Of a stretch of 64,000 nt of DNA, positions 8,492-17,358 are shown one piece after another. Every line of letters begins with the position of its first letter. Position 1 is the first letter of the stretch. This DNA comes from Panacagrimonas perspica. Its GTDB lineage: Bacteria; Pseudomonadota; Gammaproteobacteria; Nevskiales; Nevskiaceae. Below the pieces are notes generated by a model. It did no database searches. It worked only from the letters and a program-made list of their open reading frames with translations, and was not told the DNA's origin. The translations under genes were made by a program, and so were the position numbers. The stretch is from NCBI RefSeq assembly GCF_004364935.1, contig NZ_SOBT01000010.1:248001-312000 (forward strand), read 5' to 3'.

Positions 8492-9238
8492 TCAGAGCTG
8501 CGAGATCCCGCCGTCGACCACCAGTTCAGCGCCGACGACGTAGCGGGATTCGTCGCTGGCCAGGAACAGCGCCGCGGCGGCGATCTCCTCGGGCTCTCCC
8601 ATGCGGCCGATCGGAACCAGCGTGGCGGCCCCGGCCTGCTGCTGCTTGACCTCGTCGGGACCCAGCCCCATCCGGGCCATGATCGGCGTGCGGATGAAGC
8701 CGGGCGACACGGCGTTGACGCGGATGCGGCGAGGCAGGAGTTCCTGCGACCACGTCCGCGCCAGCGAACGCACGGCAGCCTTCGACGCGGCCGTGAGCGA
8801 CAGCCCGATCCTCCCGGTCTGGTTGAGGAAGCTGGTGTTCAGAACCACCGAGCTGCCTTCGCGCAGCAGCGGCGAGATCGCCTGCATCGAAAAGAACAGG
8901 CCCTTCACGTTGCTGTCCATCAGCTCGTCGTACAGCGCCTCGTCCGTCGTCTCGAGCGGTGAGGGCAAGGCGCGGCCTGCGTTCCCGAAGAAGATGTCGA
9001 GCGCGCCGAAGCGCGCCTTCACGAGCCGGCTCATCTCCTTCATGTCGGCCGCAGAACGAACCTCGGCCTCGATGATCAACGCGTCCGGACCGAGCGCCGT
9101 CCTGACCTCATCGAATCTGGATGTGTCGCGCCCCGTCACCGCGACCTTGGCGCCTTCCCGCACAAACAGGCTTGCGGTCGCAAGGCCGATGCCGCTGGTT
9201 CCGCCCGTGATCAATGCCGTCTTGCCTGCCAGTCTCAT
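8492..9238 (-). CDS. Short-chain dehydrogenase/reductase lacking the catalytic tyrosine
   Basis: The 248-residue protein is a classical-size [11 protein letters not shown] (residues 11-18) binds NAD(P), N110 and S136 occupy catalytic positions, and the end [14 protein letters not shown] is typical. At the catalytic YxxxK position the sequence is T149-A-A-S-K153, so the tyrosine is replaced by threonine, and NNAG is FGNAG. In the classical mechanism that change should abolish or strongly weaken normal reductase activity. It may be a binding/regulatory protein or use another residue. It heads a likely two-gene unit with the downstream RidA gene. Confidence 0.88.
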   Translation of the reverse strand: MRLAGKTALITGGTSGIGLATASLFVREGAKVAVTGRDTSRFDEVRTALGPDALIIEAEVRSAADMKEMSRLVKARFGALDIFFGNAGRALPSPLETTDEALYDELMDSNVKGLFFSMQAISPLLREGSSVVLNTSFLNQTGRIGLSLTAASKAAVRSLARTWSQELLPRRIRVNAVSPGFIRTPIMARMGLGPDEVKQQQAGAATLVPIGRMGEPEEIAAAALFLASDESRYVVGAELVVDGGISQL

Positions 9239-9544
9239 CGTGTCCTCGGATCGTGATTCGATGCGAGGCAGTCTGCGTCTGCGGTCTGCGCAGGAAGGGA
9301 CAAAACGACGGCGAAAAGCGTCGTCTGCGCGTCGGCGGATGGGTGATGCGTTTTGGAGAGAGGGCGAAGCGGAGGTCGACGCTCAGCTGAAAAACCGTCC
9401 GATCAAATTGCCGGGATGCGGGGTCGACGTCGGAAACAGTGCTCGATGATTCGCGCTGTTCGCGGTCCTGGAAAAAAGCCGGCCCCTCACCTCGGCCGTC
9501 TCCCCATGCAAACCGCGCATGGGGAGAGGTGGCAAGACGGACCT
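9239..9544. other. Intergenic gap of 306 bases, no gene seen
   Basis: No convincing coding sequence is present. The right part holds the CTCTCCC-type hairpin, presumably ending TonB-receptor transcription; the left part must carry the SDR/RidA promoter. I could not pick out convincing -35/-10 boxes. Confidence 0.6.
9486..9528. repeat. CTCTCCC-type hairpin repeat, copy 2
   Basis: An 11-bp perfect stem (TCTCCCCATGC with GCATGGGGAGA; 9499-9509 and 9517-9527) closes a 7-base loop, preceded by CCTCACCTCGGCC. It starts 18 bases past the stop of the minus-strand TonB-dependent receptor gene and could terminate it, although a U-run is not obvious. Confidence 0.7.
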
Positions 9545-11734
9545 TCAGTAGTTCCAGTCCAGACGAATGCCGGCCAGGAAACTGCGCTCCGGCCCTGGCT
9601 CGTAGAAGCGGCTGTTGCCGTCATTGACGATCACCGAGCCGACGTATTCCTCGTCGAACAGGTTGTCCACGCGCACGAAGGTGCGCAGACGGCCCCAAGG
9701 CCGTGCGAAGACGTAGCCGCCGTCGAGTCCGACCAGCGCATACGACGGCGCCGACGCCACGTTCGTGTCGTTGACCGGCACCGAGTCGATGTAGCGCGCA
9801 TCCACACCCGCATGCCAGCCGGTGCGCGCGCCCCAGACGATGGATCCGGTGACGGCGGATTCCGGCACGCCCGGGATGTCGTTGCCGCGCTCGACCGGCG
9901 CGTTCGGCGTCGCGCAGGGCGCGGCCAGGCAGGTCAGGTAGGTCTCGCGCACGCTGGCGTCGAGCAGCGTCCAGGCGGCGGCGAGCGTCCAGTTCTCGAT
10001 GGGCTTGCTCTCGATGCCCAGCTCTATGCCCTGGCGGCGCGTACGGCCGGCGTTCTGGAACGTCGAGCGGCCGTTGATGTTGGTGGCCACGACGATCTCG
10101 TCGCGCGTCAGCGTGCGGAACACCGCGAGATTCACGCGCAGCGTGTGCCCCATGCGCCACTTCGCACCGAGCTCGGCGTTGTTCGTTCGTGCGGGGTCCA
10201 GGTCGAAGTTCAGGCCCGACTCGCCGTCCGGCCGGTACGCGAGTTCCGCGAACGTCGGCGTCTCGAAGCCGCGCGCCCATGCGCCGTAGAGATGCAGGTC
10301 CGGCCGGGCGCGATACAGCAGGCCGGCGGCCGGCGTGGTCTTGGAGTAGTGGGTCTTGCCGCTGTCGTCGCCGTTGGTGCCGACGATGAACTTGTCGTCC
10401 GAGTCGAAGCTGATCCGGCTGTGGCGCACGCCGGTCATCAGCGACCAGCGCTCGGCCAGCTCGACCGTGGCCTGCGCGTACTGGTCGAAGTTGTCGATGT
10501 CGTTGACTTCATCGCGCTTGGCCGCGCCCTTCACGCCGAGTTCCTGCGTGTCGCCGGTGCCGGTGAAGTTCAGGAAGCCGCGACGGTCCTGCGACAGCAG
10601 GTCGTAGTTCATGCCGGCGACCAGGGTCAGCGGGCGCGGACCGAGCAGGCCGCGCCAGGACCAGCGCAGGTCGGTGCCGCCGTAGTCCGAATCCAGATCC
10701 ACGACGCCGCCCGAGTTCAGCGGATTGCCCTGCGTGGCGGCGGGCAGCGCCAGGAACTGCTCGACCTTGCGGCTACCACCGTAGGCCAGCAGCCGCACGG
10801 TATGCGCGCCGAGCGCGTGCTCGTAGATCGCCCCCAGCTGCGTCTGCTCGGCGCTCTTGCGCGTGTTGAACTGCTCGGCCACCGAGGTCGCCTGCTCCGG
10901 ATCGTCCCGGAACTGGTCGCGCGTCAGGCCCAGCGGATCCTGCGTGTCCGGCGAATCGAAGTAATTGCCGACCAGCGTGAGCTTGCCGTTGGTGCCGATG
11001 GCGAAGTTGACCTTGCCGTTGAGCGACTCGCGTTCGGCCTCGCTGTGGTCGCGATAGCCGTCGGTCTCGAAATGCGTGTAGTCGAACGTGTAGTCCGCCC
11101 CGCCGCTGCGACCGCTGGCGCCCGCGTTGGCGCGCCAGGTGCCGAAGCTGCCGGCCGCGAAGCCGCCGCTGATGCGCGAGGGTTCGGCGCCGTCGGCCGT
11201 GAACATCTGGATCACGCCGCCGGAGGAATTGCCGTACAGCGTCGAGAACGGCCCACGCAGCACTTCGACGCGATCGGCCGTCGCGAGGTTGAAGTGCGAG
11301 ACCTGTCCCTGGCCATCCGGCTGCGTCGCCGGGATGCCGTCGAGGTACAGGCGCAGACCACGGATGCCGAACGAGGCGCGCGAGCCGAAGCCGCGGATCG
11401 AGATCTGGGTGTCCTGCGCGTAGTTCTGGCGATCACGCGCCAGCAGCCCCGGCACGCCGGCCAGGCCCTCCGACAGGTTCACGCCCAGCGTGTCCTCGCT
11501 GAAGGACTCGCCGCCGATGACGTCGATCGACGCCGGCACTTCGAAGGCGGGTCGGGCCACGCGCGTGGCCGTCACGGTGACGGTGTCGGTCGGACCGACC
11601 GGCTGGAGAGCCTCCGTTGCAGCCTCCGGGGCCTGCGCCCAGGCCGCCGGCAGGAACAGGATCACGCCGCCTGCCGCGAGCCAACGATCCACCCGAACGC
11701 CGTCCCTGCGGACGCGCTGCCAGTCCTTATGCAT
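9545..11734 (-). CDS. TonB-dependent outer-membrane receptor
   Basis: The 729-residue product has a signal peptide ending near AWAQ (residue 33), a TonB-box-like stretch TVTVTATR at about 50-57, a plug domain (about 60-180, containing ISIRGFGSRASFGIRGLRLY and DRVEVLRGPFSTLYGNSSGG), and a long beta-barrel ending FLAGIRLDWNY with a terminal aromatic. It should use TonB energy to import a ligand such as a siderophore or other chelate, but the substrate cannot be read from sequence. The closest architecture is that of the FecA/PupB-like and copper/siderophore receptors lacking a signalling domain. The ATG sits directly after GAGGAG, an unusually short spacing, so a slightly later GTG start is possible. 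Confidence 0.93.
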   Translation of the reverse strand: MHKDWQRVRRDGVRVDRWLAAGGVILFLPAAWAQAPEAATEALQPVGPTDTVTVTATRVARPAFEVPASIDVIGGESFSEDTLGVNLSEGLAGVPGLLARDRQNYAQDTQISIRGFGSRASFGIRGLRLYLDGIPATQPDGQGQVSHFNLATADRVEVLRGPFSTLYGNSSGGVIQMFTADGAEPSRISGGFAAGSFGTWRANAGASGRSGGADYTFDYTHFETDGYRDHSEAERESLNGKVNFAIGTNGKLTLVGNYFDSPDTQDPLGLTRDQFRDDPEQATSVAEQFNTRKSAEQTQLGAIYEHALGAHTVRLLAYGGSRKVEQFLALPAATQGNPLNSGGVVDLDSDYGGTDLRWSWRGLLGPRPLTLVAGMNYDLLSQDRRGFLNFTGTGDTQELGVKGAAKRDEVNDIDNFDQYAQATVELAERWSLMTGVRHSRISFDSDDKFIVGTNGDDSGKTHYSKTTPAAGLLYRARPDLHLYGAWARGFETPTFAELAYRPDGESGLNFDLDPARTNNAELGAKWRMGHTLRVNLAVFRTLTRDEIVVATNINGRSTFQNAGRTRRQGIELGIESKPIENWTLAAAWTLLDASVRETYLTCLAAPCATPNAPVERGNDIPGVPESAVTGSIVWGARTGWHAGVDARYIDSVPVNDTNVASAPSYALVGLDGGYVFARPWGRLRTFVRVDNLFDEEYVGSVIVNDGNSRFYEPGPERSFLAGIRLDWNY

Positions 11735-11892
11735 CTCCTCACTCCCGAATTCGAATATTTGGACCGGCGATACACCGGGCCATGGGCCCTGGAGATCCGC
11801 AACAAAGGTCTGTTCCTTGCGATGGCCACGCGAAGCGGCGCCCGCGCTCGCTAAACTGACGCCTGAACGAGCTCCCGTCCATACGGAAAATC

Positions 11893-12960
11893 ATGAAAAC
11901 GCTGCGTAATGATCGATTCCTGCGTGCACTGCGCCGCGAACCTGTGGACCGCACGCCGGTCTGGATGATGCGGCAGGCCGGGCGCTATCTGCCCGAATAT
12001 CGCGCGAGCCGCGCCAAGGCGGGCGACTTCATGTCGCTGTGCCGCAATCCGGAGCTGTGCTGCGAGGTGACCTTGCAGCCGCTGGACCGCTACCCGCTGG
12101 ATACCGCGATCCTGTTCTCCGACATCCTGACCATCCCGGACGCGATGGGGCTGGGCCTGCGCTTCGTCGAAGGCGAAGGCCCCCTGTTCGACCGGCCGAT
12201 CCGCACCCTCGATGCGATCCGCCGGCTCGCGGCGCCCGATCCCGAAGGCGAGCTGCGCTACGTGATGGACGCCGTGCGCACGATCCGCGGCGCGCTGGGC
12301 GACCGCATGCCGCTGATCGGTTTCGCTGGCAGCCCCTGGACCTTGGCCACCTACATGGTCGAGGGCCGCGGCGGCCACGACTTCGCCGTCATCAAGAAGA
12401 TGATGTTCGACGAGGCCGAGGCCTTCGACGGCCTGCTGTCGACCTTGGTGGAGTCGGTCTCGACGTATCTGGCCGCGCAACATGCCGCCGGCGCCGACGC
12501 GCTGATGATCTTCGACACCTGGGGTGGCGTGCTGACGCCCGAGAGCTACCAGCGCTTCTCGCTGAACCCGATGAAGCGCATCGTCGAGCGGCTGGCCAAG
12601 ACCGCGCCCGGCGTGCCGGTGATCCTGTTCACGAAGAACGGCGGCCAGCACCTGGAGAAGATGGCCGACACCGGCTGCGCGGCACTGGGCGTGGACTGGA
12701 CGACGTCGCTGGCCGATGCGCGCCGGCGCGTCGGCGGTCGCGTGGCGCTGCAGGGCAACCTCGACCCGATCACGCTCTTCGCCAAGCCCGAGCGCATCCG
12801 CGAGGAAACCGCCCGCGTACTGGCCGACTACGGTCATGGACCGGGACACATCTTCAATCTGGGACACGGCATCCTGCCGCAGACCTCGCCGGATCATGCC
12901 GGCGCGATGATCGAGGCCCTGCACCAGTTGTCGCCCGCCTATCACCAACGGAAAGACTGA
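11893..12960 (+). CDS. hemE: Uroporphyrinogen decarboxylase
   Basis: The 355-residue product contains the two family signatures [16 protein letters not shown] (residues 22-37) and [16 protein letters not shown] (about 143-158), plus [14 protein letters not shown] with the catalytic aspartate region and [12 protein letters not shown] near the end. The cytoplasmic enzyme removes four carboxyl groups from uroporphyrinogen III to give coproporphyrinogen III in heme synthesis. No other heme gene is adjacent. It is divergent from the TonB-dependent receptor across 158 bases, which could reflect shared iron/heme-linked control (inference). The acyltransferase gene follows 20 bases after its stop. 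Confidence 0.98.
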   Translation: MKTLRNDRFLRALRREPVDRTPVWMMRQAGRYLPEYRASRAKAGDFMSLCRNPELCCEVTLQPLDRYPLDTAILFSDILTIPDAMGLGLRFVEGEGPLFDRPIRTLDAIRRLAAPDPEGELRYVMDAVRTIRGALGDRMPLIGFAGSPWTLATYMVEGRGGHDFAVIKKMMFDEAEAFDGLLSTLVESVSTYLAAQHAAGADALMIFDTWGGVLTPESYQRFSLNPMKRIVERLAKTAPGVPVILFTKNGGQHLEKMADTGCAALGVDWTTSLADARRRVGGRVALQGNLDPITLFAKPERIREETARVLADYGHGPGHIFNLGHGILPQTSPDHAGAMIEALHQLSPAYHQRKD

Positions 12961-12980
12961 ACCACGCAAATTCGCGGCAA

Positions 12981-13916
12981 ATGATTTCCGTACTGCTCCC
13001 TGCATGGCTGGTAGGCGCGCTGACATTCGCAACCATGTCGGTCGTGCTGCTGTTCTGGGGCGGTATGGTGCTGATGCCGCTGGTGCTGCTGAGGGCGTTG
13101 CTGCCGTTCGGATTCGTCCAGAACGCACTCTCTCCGCTGATCGTCGAGGTCGCCAGCCAGTGGGTCGCCTCGAACCAGCTCGTCTATCGCGTCATGCACG
13201 CGCCGGCCTGGCATCTGGACTACCGCGCCCAGCTCGACCCACAGAAGAGCTACCTGCTGATCTGCAACCACCAGTCCTGGGCCGACATCCAGATCCTGTT
13301 CGACCTGTTCTACGGCCGCACGCATTTCCCGCGCTTCTTCCTGAAGAAGGAACTGATCTGGATTCCCATCGTCGGCCTTGCCTGCTGGGCGCTGGACATG
13401 CCGTTCATGAAGCGTCATTCGAAGGAGGCCATCGCGGCCAACCCGGCGCTGCGCGGCGAAGATCTTCGAACGACGCAGCGCTTCTGCGAGAAGTACCGGC
13501 GGCGCCCGATCACGGTCGTGAATTTCCTCGAGGGCACGCGCTTCTCGGAATCCAAGCGCGCATCCAGCGCCTCGCCTTACCGTCATCTGCTCAAGCCCAA
13601 ATCGGCGGGGCTGTCGTTCACGCTCAATGCGATGGGCGAGCAGTTTGCCGGCATCATCGACGTGACGCTGGCCTACCAGCCGGCGACCAAGGGCCTGGTG
13701 TGGAGCTGGCTGTGCGGCGAGCAGAGCCACATGGCCATTCATGTCGACACGCTGCCGATTCCGCCGGAGCTGATCCACGGTGATTACGAGGGCGACGAGG
13801 AATTCCGCGCGCGCTTCCAGACCTGGATCAACGGCATCTGGTCGCGCAAGGATGCGCGGCTGGAGCGGATGCTCAGTAGCGCGGGCCGGGCCGAGGCGAC
13901 GCCGCGCTTGACCTGA
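12981..13916 (+). CDS. Lysophospholipid acyltransferase family protein, YihG-like
   Basis: The 311-residue membrane protein has two N-terminal hydrophobic segments (residues 3-45) and the PlsC-type active-site motif NHQSWAD (H97, D102), then KKELIWIPIVGLACWALDMPFMKR and FLEGTRFSESKR, the glycerol-phosphate binding block as found in YihG/YihG-like 1-acylglycerol-3-phosphate acyltransferases. It probably adds an acyl chain to lysophosphatidic acid or a related lysolipid at the inner membrane. The ATG at 12981 starts 20 bases after hemE, suggesting co-transcription. A REP-like element begins 2 bases after its stop. Confidence 0.9.
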   Translation: MISVLLPAWLVGALTFATMSVVLLFWGGMVLMPLVLLRALLPFGFVQNALSPLIVEVASQWVASNQLVYRVMHAPAWHLDYRAQLDPQKSYLLICNHQSWADIQILFDLFYGRTHFPRFFLKKELIWIPIVGLACWALDMPFMKRHSKEAIAANPALRGEDLRTTQRFCEKYRRRPITVVNFLEGTRFSESKRASSASPYRHLLKPKSAGLSFTLNAMGEQFAGIIDVTLAYQPATKGLVWSWLCGEQSHMAIHVDTLPIPPELIHGDYEGDEEFRARFQTWINGIWSRKDARLERMLSSAGRAEATPRLT

Positions 13917-13918
13917 CC

Positions 13919-13986
13919 GTAGCCCGGACGAAGTCCGGGGTCATGGCGCATCCGGGAGAGGCCATCCCGGACTTCGTCCGGGCTAT
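13919..13986. repeat. REP/BIME-like element, copy c
   Basis: The left arm is GTAG plus CCCGGAC/GAA/GTCCGGG and the right arm its complement ending GGGCTAT, one base off the usual GGGCTAC. It begins 2 bases after the acyltransferase stop and ends 74 bases before the next co-directional gene, a position suited to terminating the hemE unit. Confidence 0.9.
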
Positions 13987-14060
13987 GCGGCAAGCCCTCC
14001 TTCAGTCGCGCAACCCGTATCTGTCATCCTTTCGCCAGAACGAACAGGGAGACGGGCAGC

Positions 14061-15362
14061 ATGCTGGGCTTCACGCGCTATCAATGGACAGTGCTGTTCG
14101 CGGCGTGGCTCGGCTGGGGCTTCGACATCTTCGACGGCCTGCTCTTCAACTACGTCGCACCCAACTGTGTTCCCACCTTGCTGAACCTGCCGCTGGGTTC
14201 GCCCGAGGCCAAGCAGGCCACCTTGTACTGGACCGGCGTGATGTCGTCCGTGCTGCTGCTCGGATGGGCCGCGGGCGGCGTGATCTTCGGCTGGATCTGT
14301 GATCGCATCGGGCGCACGAAGACACTGCTGCTGACGATGCTGCTGTACGCGCTGGGCACGGCGGCCTGCGCCTTCGTCACCGACATCTGGATGCTGCTGG
14401 CCTTCCGCATCGTCGCGGCGCTGGGCATCGGCGGCGAATGGGCGGCAGGTGCGGCGATGGTGGCCGAGACGGTGCCCGAGGAGAAACGGGTCGAGGCCGG
14501 TGCGCTGCTCTATACGGCCGCGCCGTTCGGACTGTTCCTGGCCACGTTCGTGGATCACCAGGTGGCCGGCGTCTGGTTCAAGGCGCAGCCCGAGGAATCC
14601 TGGCGCTACGTCTTCCTGTTCGGCCTGGTGCCGGCGGGTGTCGCGTTCATCGTGCGGCTGTTCGTCAAGGAACCCGAGCGCTGGGCCAAGCAGGCCGAGA
14701 CCGCGGCCAAGCCGCGCCTGTCCGAACTGTTCACGCCACAGATGATGGCGTACACGCGCTCCGGCTTCCTGATGGCGCTGATCGCGCTGATCACCTGGTG
14801 GAGCAGCAACGCGTTCATCCCGGTCGTCGCCTCGGGCCTTGCGAGAGCCAACGCCGAAGCGCTGGGCCTGGCCGGTCCGGCCACGCTGGCGATGGTGCAG
14901 GACTGGAAGATGCTCGCCACGCTGTGCTTCAACTTCGGCGGCCTGATCGGCACCCTGCTGACGATCCCGGCGAGCAAGTACCTCGGGCGCCGCAAGATGT
15001 TCGCGATCTACTGGATCGCCTCGGCCGTCTCGATGTTCCTGACCTTCGGCATCGACTGGCCGGGCCAGATCCGGCTGTACTTCTATTTCCTGGTGGGCTT
15101 GTCGGTGTTCGGCGTTTTCGGCAGCTTCACGTACTACCTGCCCGAACTCTTCCCGACGCGGCTGCGCGGAACCGGAGCGGGCTTCTGCTACAACGTCGGC
15201 CGCGTGTTCGCAGCCATCGGCCCGTTCATGGTCGGATATGTCGCCACGCAGGGCACCAACTCCGCGGTCAGCGTGCTCTTCTACGTGGGCTTCGTGCCCA
15301 TCATCGGCCTGCTGATGATGCCGTGGGTCATCGAGACGCGAGGGCGCGCGCTGCAGGACTGA
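14061..15362 (+). CDS. MFS transporter, aromatic-acid:H+ symporter/sugar-acid type
   Basis: The 433-residue product has twelve predicted membrane segments. It begins with GWGFDIFDGLLFNYVAP in segment 1, as in the AAHS and related metabolite:H+ symporters, and carries the loop 2-3 motif GWICDRIGRTKTLL and an Arg-Gly-rich RIVAALGIGGEWAAG in segment 4. It should import an organic acid with protons across the inner membrane; the substrate is unknown. GGGAG stands 9-10 bases before the ATG. No catabolic genes adjoin it. Confidence 0.88.
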   Translation: MLGFTRYQWTVLFAAWLGWGFDIFDGLLFNYVAPNCVPTLLNLPLGSPEAKQATLYWTGVMSSVLLLGWAAGGVIFGWICDRIGRTKTLLLTMLLYALGTAACAFVTDIWMLLAFRIVAALGIGGEWAAGAAMVAETVPEEKRVEAGALLYTAAPFGLFLATFVDHQVAGVWFKAQPEESWRYVFLFGLVPAGVAFIVRLFVKEPERWAKQAETAAKPRLSELFTPQMMAYTRSGFLMALIALITWWSSNAFIPVVASGLARANAEALGLAGPATLAMVQDWKMLATLCFNFGGLIGTLLTIPASKYLGRRKMFAIYWIASAVSMFLTFGIDWPGQIRLYFYFLVGLSVFGVFGSFTYYLPELFPTRLRGTGAGFCYNVGRVFAAIGPFMVGYVATQGTNSAVSVLFYVGFVPIIGLLMMPWVIETRGRALQD

Positions 15363-15382
15363 CGTTGCACTCCGAGCAGACG

Positions 15383-15422
15383 CGCCTCACCCCCGGCCCC
15401 TCTCCCTGTGGGAGAGGGGAGC
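15383..15422. repeat. CTCTCCC-type hairpin repeat, copy 3
   Basis: CCTCACCCCCGG leads into a 9-bp perfect stem (CCCCTCTCC with GGAGAGGGG, 15397-15405 and 15411-15419) with a five-base loop. It lies 20 bases past the MFS stop. The CCTCACC lead-in is shared with the copy at 9.5 kb, showing a repeat family rather than chance hairpins. Confidence 0.75.
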
Positions 15423-15516
15423 ACAGCCGCCGCGGCATGCGGCGTCGCCATACATGCGGCGCCCGCGTGGCGCGACCTAGAATCGGGACGGCACTCCCGC
15501 AATCGAGGTTCACGTC

Positions 15517-16227
15517 GTGTCCGATCCGCAATCCGCGCGCAGCCCATTCACCGTGATGGAGGCAGGGTTCCGGATCATCCCCGGCAAGGAAGGGGCGTTC
15601 TTCGAACGCCAGGGCGCGACGGTTCCGGTGGCGATGCAGCAGCCGGGCTTCGTGGCCGTCTACGGCGGACCGATCCACGCATCCACCTGGCTCTACTTCG
15701 GCGTGCGCTTCGCCAGCGCTGCCGACATGGAGGCCTGGCAACACCACGAATACCACCGCGAAGTGCAGCGGATGGCCTACGAGAACTGGTGGACGGCGGT
15801 CTACATCCGCAAGTGGCAGCGCATCGACGACAGCACGCCGGCATCCGACCGCTACATGTGCGAGACGCGCGTCCAGCGCGCCGCGCCGCTCGACGCAACG
15901 CAACTGGCCGCGCTGCACGCGAGCCTCGGCGCCGTGCAGGAATTCGGTGCGCGCCGGTTCGAGACCTTAACCGGCGACCATGAACCGCATCCCTGGCACC
16001 TCGTCGGGCCGCTGGAGATCGCGCCCTCCGACGGCACCGTGCTGTACTCGCTGATCACGCACTGGCCGTCGGTGGCGCACGCGCGAAGGTGGATGGATTC
16101 CGCCGCCTACGCCGGGCTCGCGGAGTTTGGGCGGCTCGACAGCGAAGTCTTCGCAGCCATGCCCGAACCGGGCCAGCGCCACGGGCTGCGCGAGGATCGC
16201 CTGCAGCGGCAGTGGATGCTGACGTAG
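15517..16227 (+). CDS. Dimeric alpha-beta barrel (antibiotic biosynthesis monooxygenase-like) protein
   Basis: The 236-residue product begins with a region typical of ABM-like ferredoxin folds (FTVMEAGFRIIPGKEGAFFE then FVAVYGGPIHASTWLYFGVRF) and ends with a second, similar half (LVGPLEIAPSDGTVLYSLIT...WMDSAAYAGLAEFG), so it looks like a tandem of two such domains. Catalytic residues cannot be assigned. The GTG at 15517 is chosen because GAGGTT lies 7 bases upstream; an in-frame ATG 13 codons later is the alternative. The TAG stop at 16225-16227 lies inside a REP-like element. Confidence 0.68.
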   Translation: MSDPQSARSPFTVMEAGFRIIPGKEGAFFERQGATVPVAMQQPGFVAVYGGPIHASTWLYFGVRFASAADMEAWQHHEYHREVQRMAYENWWTAVYIRKWQRIDDSTPASDRYMCETRVQRAAPLDATQLAALHASLGAVQEFGARRFETLTGDHEPHPWHLVGPLEIAPSDGTVLYSLITHWPSVAHARRWMDSAAYAGLAEFGRLDSEVFAAMPEPGQRHGLREDRLQRQWMLT

Positions 16228-16310
16228 CCCGGACGAAGTCCGGGAGCGTTTTCATGCACCCGGGGATTCGTTCCGCTTGATGGCGGAATCCCGGACTTCG
16301 TCCGGGCTAC
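16224..16310. repeat. REP/BIME-like element, copy d (long spacer)
   Basis: Arms are the common GTAG/CCCGGAC/GAA/GTCCGGG form and its complement, but the spacer between them is about 20 bases longer than in other copies. The left arm gives the TAG stop of the upstream gene, and the right arm ends 7 bases from the stop of the convergent hydrolase gene. Confidence 0.9.
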
Positions 16311-16317
16311 GCGTGGT

Positions 16318-17175
16318 TCACGCCGCGCGGCCCAACTCCACCGGCGCGCTGTGCGCGATGAACCCGGCGATGCGCGCGACCGTCGCGCTGTCGGTGAGCA
16401 CACGCCAATGACCCAGGCCGTGCGTCTGGATCAGGCGCACGTCCGGCACGTGACTGACGAAGCGCTGTGCGTGGTGGAAATCGACGAACGCATCGTCGCG
16501 ATCGTGCACCACGAGCACCGGGATCTCGACGCGAGCCGCCAGGCTCGCAACGTCGAGCACCTCCGGGGCAAGGCCGGTGTGATCCTCCATCGCACGCAGC
16601 ACGCGTTGCGTCGCACGCGGACCCAGGCCGGCCATCTCGGCGGCGCTGCGCACGACCGCCTCGAAACTCGAAGGCCCGGAGATCAGCACGGCGCGTTCCA
16701 CCGGCAGGTCCTGCGCCAGCGCGTAGGCGGTAGCGCCGGCCCCCATCGAGTGGCCGATGACGGTCTCGAGCTGTCCGGCCTCTGCCGTGATCTCGGCGGC
16801 GACGTCGATCAGCGATTCCGCGAACAAACCCGGATGCGCCACATGACCGGGCGAGCCGCCGTGACCCGGCGCATCGAGCGCGATCAGCGTGCGGCCGCTA
16901 CGCACCACGGCTTCGGCGATGTAGCGAAACTGGGTCGCCCGTCCTTCCCAGCCATGCAGGGCCAGCACGATCGGGCCGCGATCGCCCCAGCGCAGGCCCG
17001 ACAGCCCGGAGCGGAACGTCACGCGCTGTGCGACCTCGGCGGCCGGACGCTCCCAGTCGCGGATCGACAGCCGCCGCGGGTGAATCAGGCGATCGACGAC
17101 CGGCGCCGCGACGAGCCCCGGCGCGATCTCGCCCAGGACCCGGGTGGCGGTGCGAAAGAGCGTGTGCGAATCCAT
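16318..17175 (-). CDS. Alpha/beta hydrolase
   Basis: The 285-residue product has the alpha/beta-hydrolase pattern: VLALHGWEGRATQFRY (HG oxyanion loop, about residues 70-85), DAPGHGGSPGH, the nucleophile elbow IGHSMGAGA (Ser at about 142), and a late acid/histidine pair in VHDRDDAF and HGLGHWRVL. The substrate is not evident; esterase, lipase-like or thioester hydrolase activity is possible. The upstream 115 bases hold two palindromes that could be operators. It is convergent with the ABM-like gene. Confidence 0.88.
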   Translation of the reverse strand: MDSHTLFRTATRVLGEIAPGLVAAPVVDRLIHPRRLSIRDWERPAAEVAQRVTFRSGLSGLRWGDRGPIVLALHGWEGRATQFRYIAEAVVRSGRTLIALDAPGHGGSPGHVAHPGLFAESLIDVAAEITAEAGQLETVIGHSMGAGATAYALAQDLPVERAVLISGPSSFEAVVRSAAEMAGLGPRATQRVLRAMEDHTGLAPEVLDVASLAARVEIPVLVVHDRDDAFVDFHHAQRFVSHVPDVRLIQTHGLGHWRVLTDSATVARIAGFIAHSAPVELGRAA

Positions 17176-17195
17176 GCTGATCTCCGGTGGAAAAA

Positions 17196-17211
17196 CGTCG
17201 CTTGAGCGACG
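17196..17211. promoter_or_regulatory. Short palindrome upstream of the hydrolase gene
   Basis: CGTCGCT and AGCGACG are perfect 7-base arms separated by two bases, 20 bases upstream of the hydrolase start codon. It could be a regulator site or a 5' UTR hairpin. Confidence 0.35.
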
Positions 17212-17264
17212 CGATCAGTCTGGACTTGCGGGCGCGATTGATAAGCCGGGGCCAGGGAATTCGA

Positions 17265-17285
17265 TTGCTTCCAAAATGGAAGCAA
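17265..17285. promoter_or_regulatory. Perfect 9-9 palindrome, candidate operator
   Basis: Arms TTGCTTCCA and TGGAAGCAA are separated by AAA, giving a perfect 21-base inverted repeat, unusually AT-rich for this region. It lies 90 bases upstream of the hydrolase start and 4 bases from a REP-like element. A dimeric repressor or activator site is likely; no regulator gene is adjacent. Confidence 0.5.
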
Positions 17286-17289
17286 AGGC

Positions 17290-17355
17290 GTAGCCCGGAC
17301 GAAGTCCGGGGTCGCGCACCTATGCGGGCCAAACCCCGGACTTCGTCCGGGCTAC
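17290..17355. repeat. REP/BIME-like element, copy e
   Basis: Standard arms with GAA and TTC triloops; it ends 3 bases from the stop of the minus-strand thioesterase gene, on the side expected for a terminator. The next gene on that strand (hydrolase) begins beyond the palindromes. Confidence 0.9.
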
Positions 17356-17358
17356 GGC

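Noticed and set aside
9353-11854. An 833-codon open frame on the plus strand
   Set aside because: It is the antisense shadow of the TonB-dependent receptor gene, which has clear signal peptide, plug and barrel.
11851-13128. A 425-codon minus-strand frame
   Set aside because: It is antisense to hemE and the acyltransferase gene, both of which carry strong family motifs.
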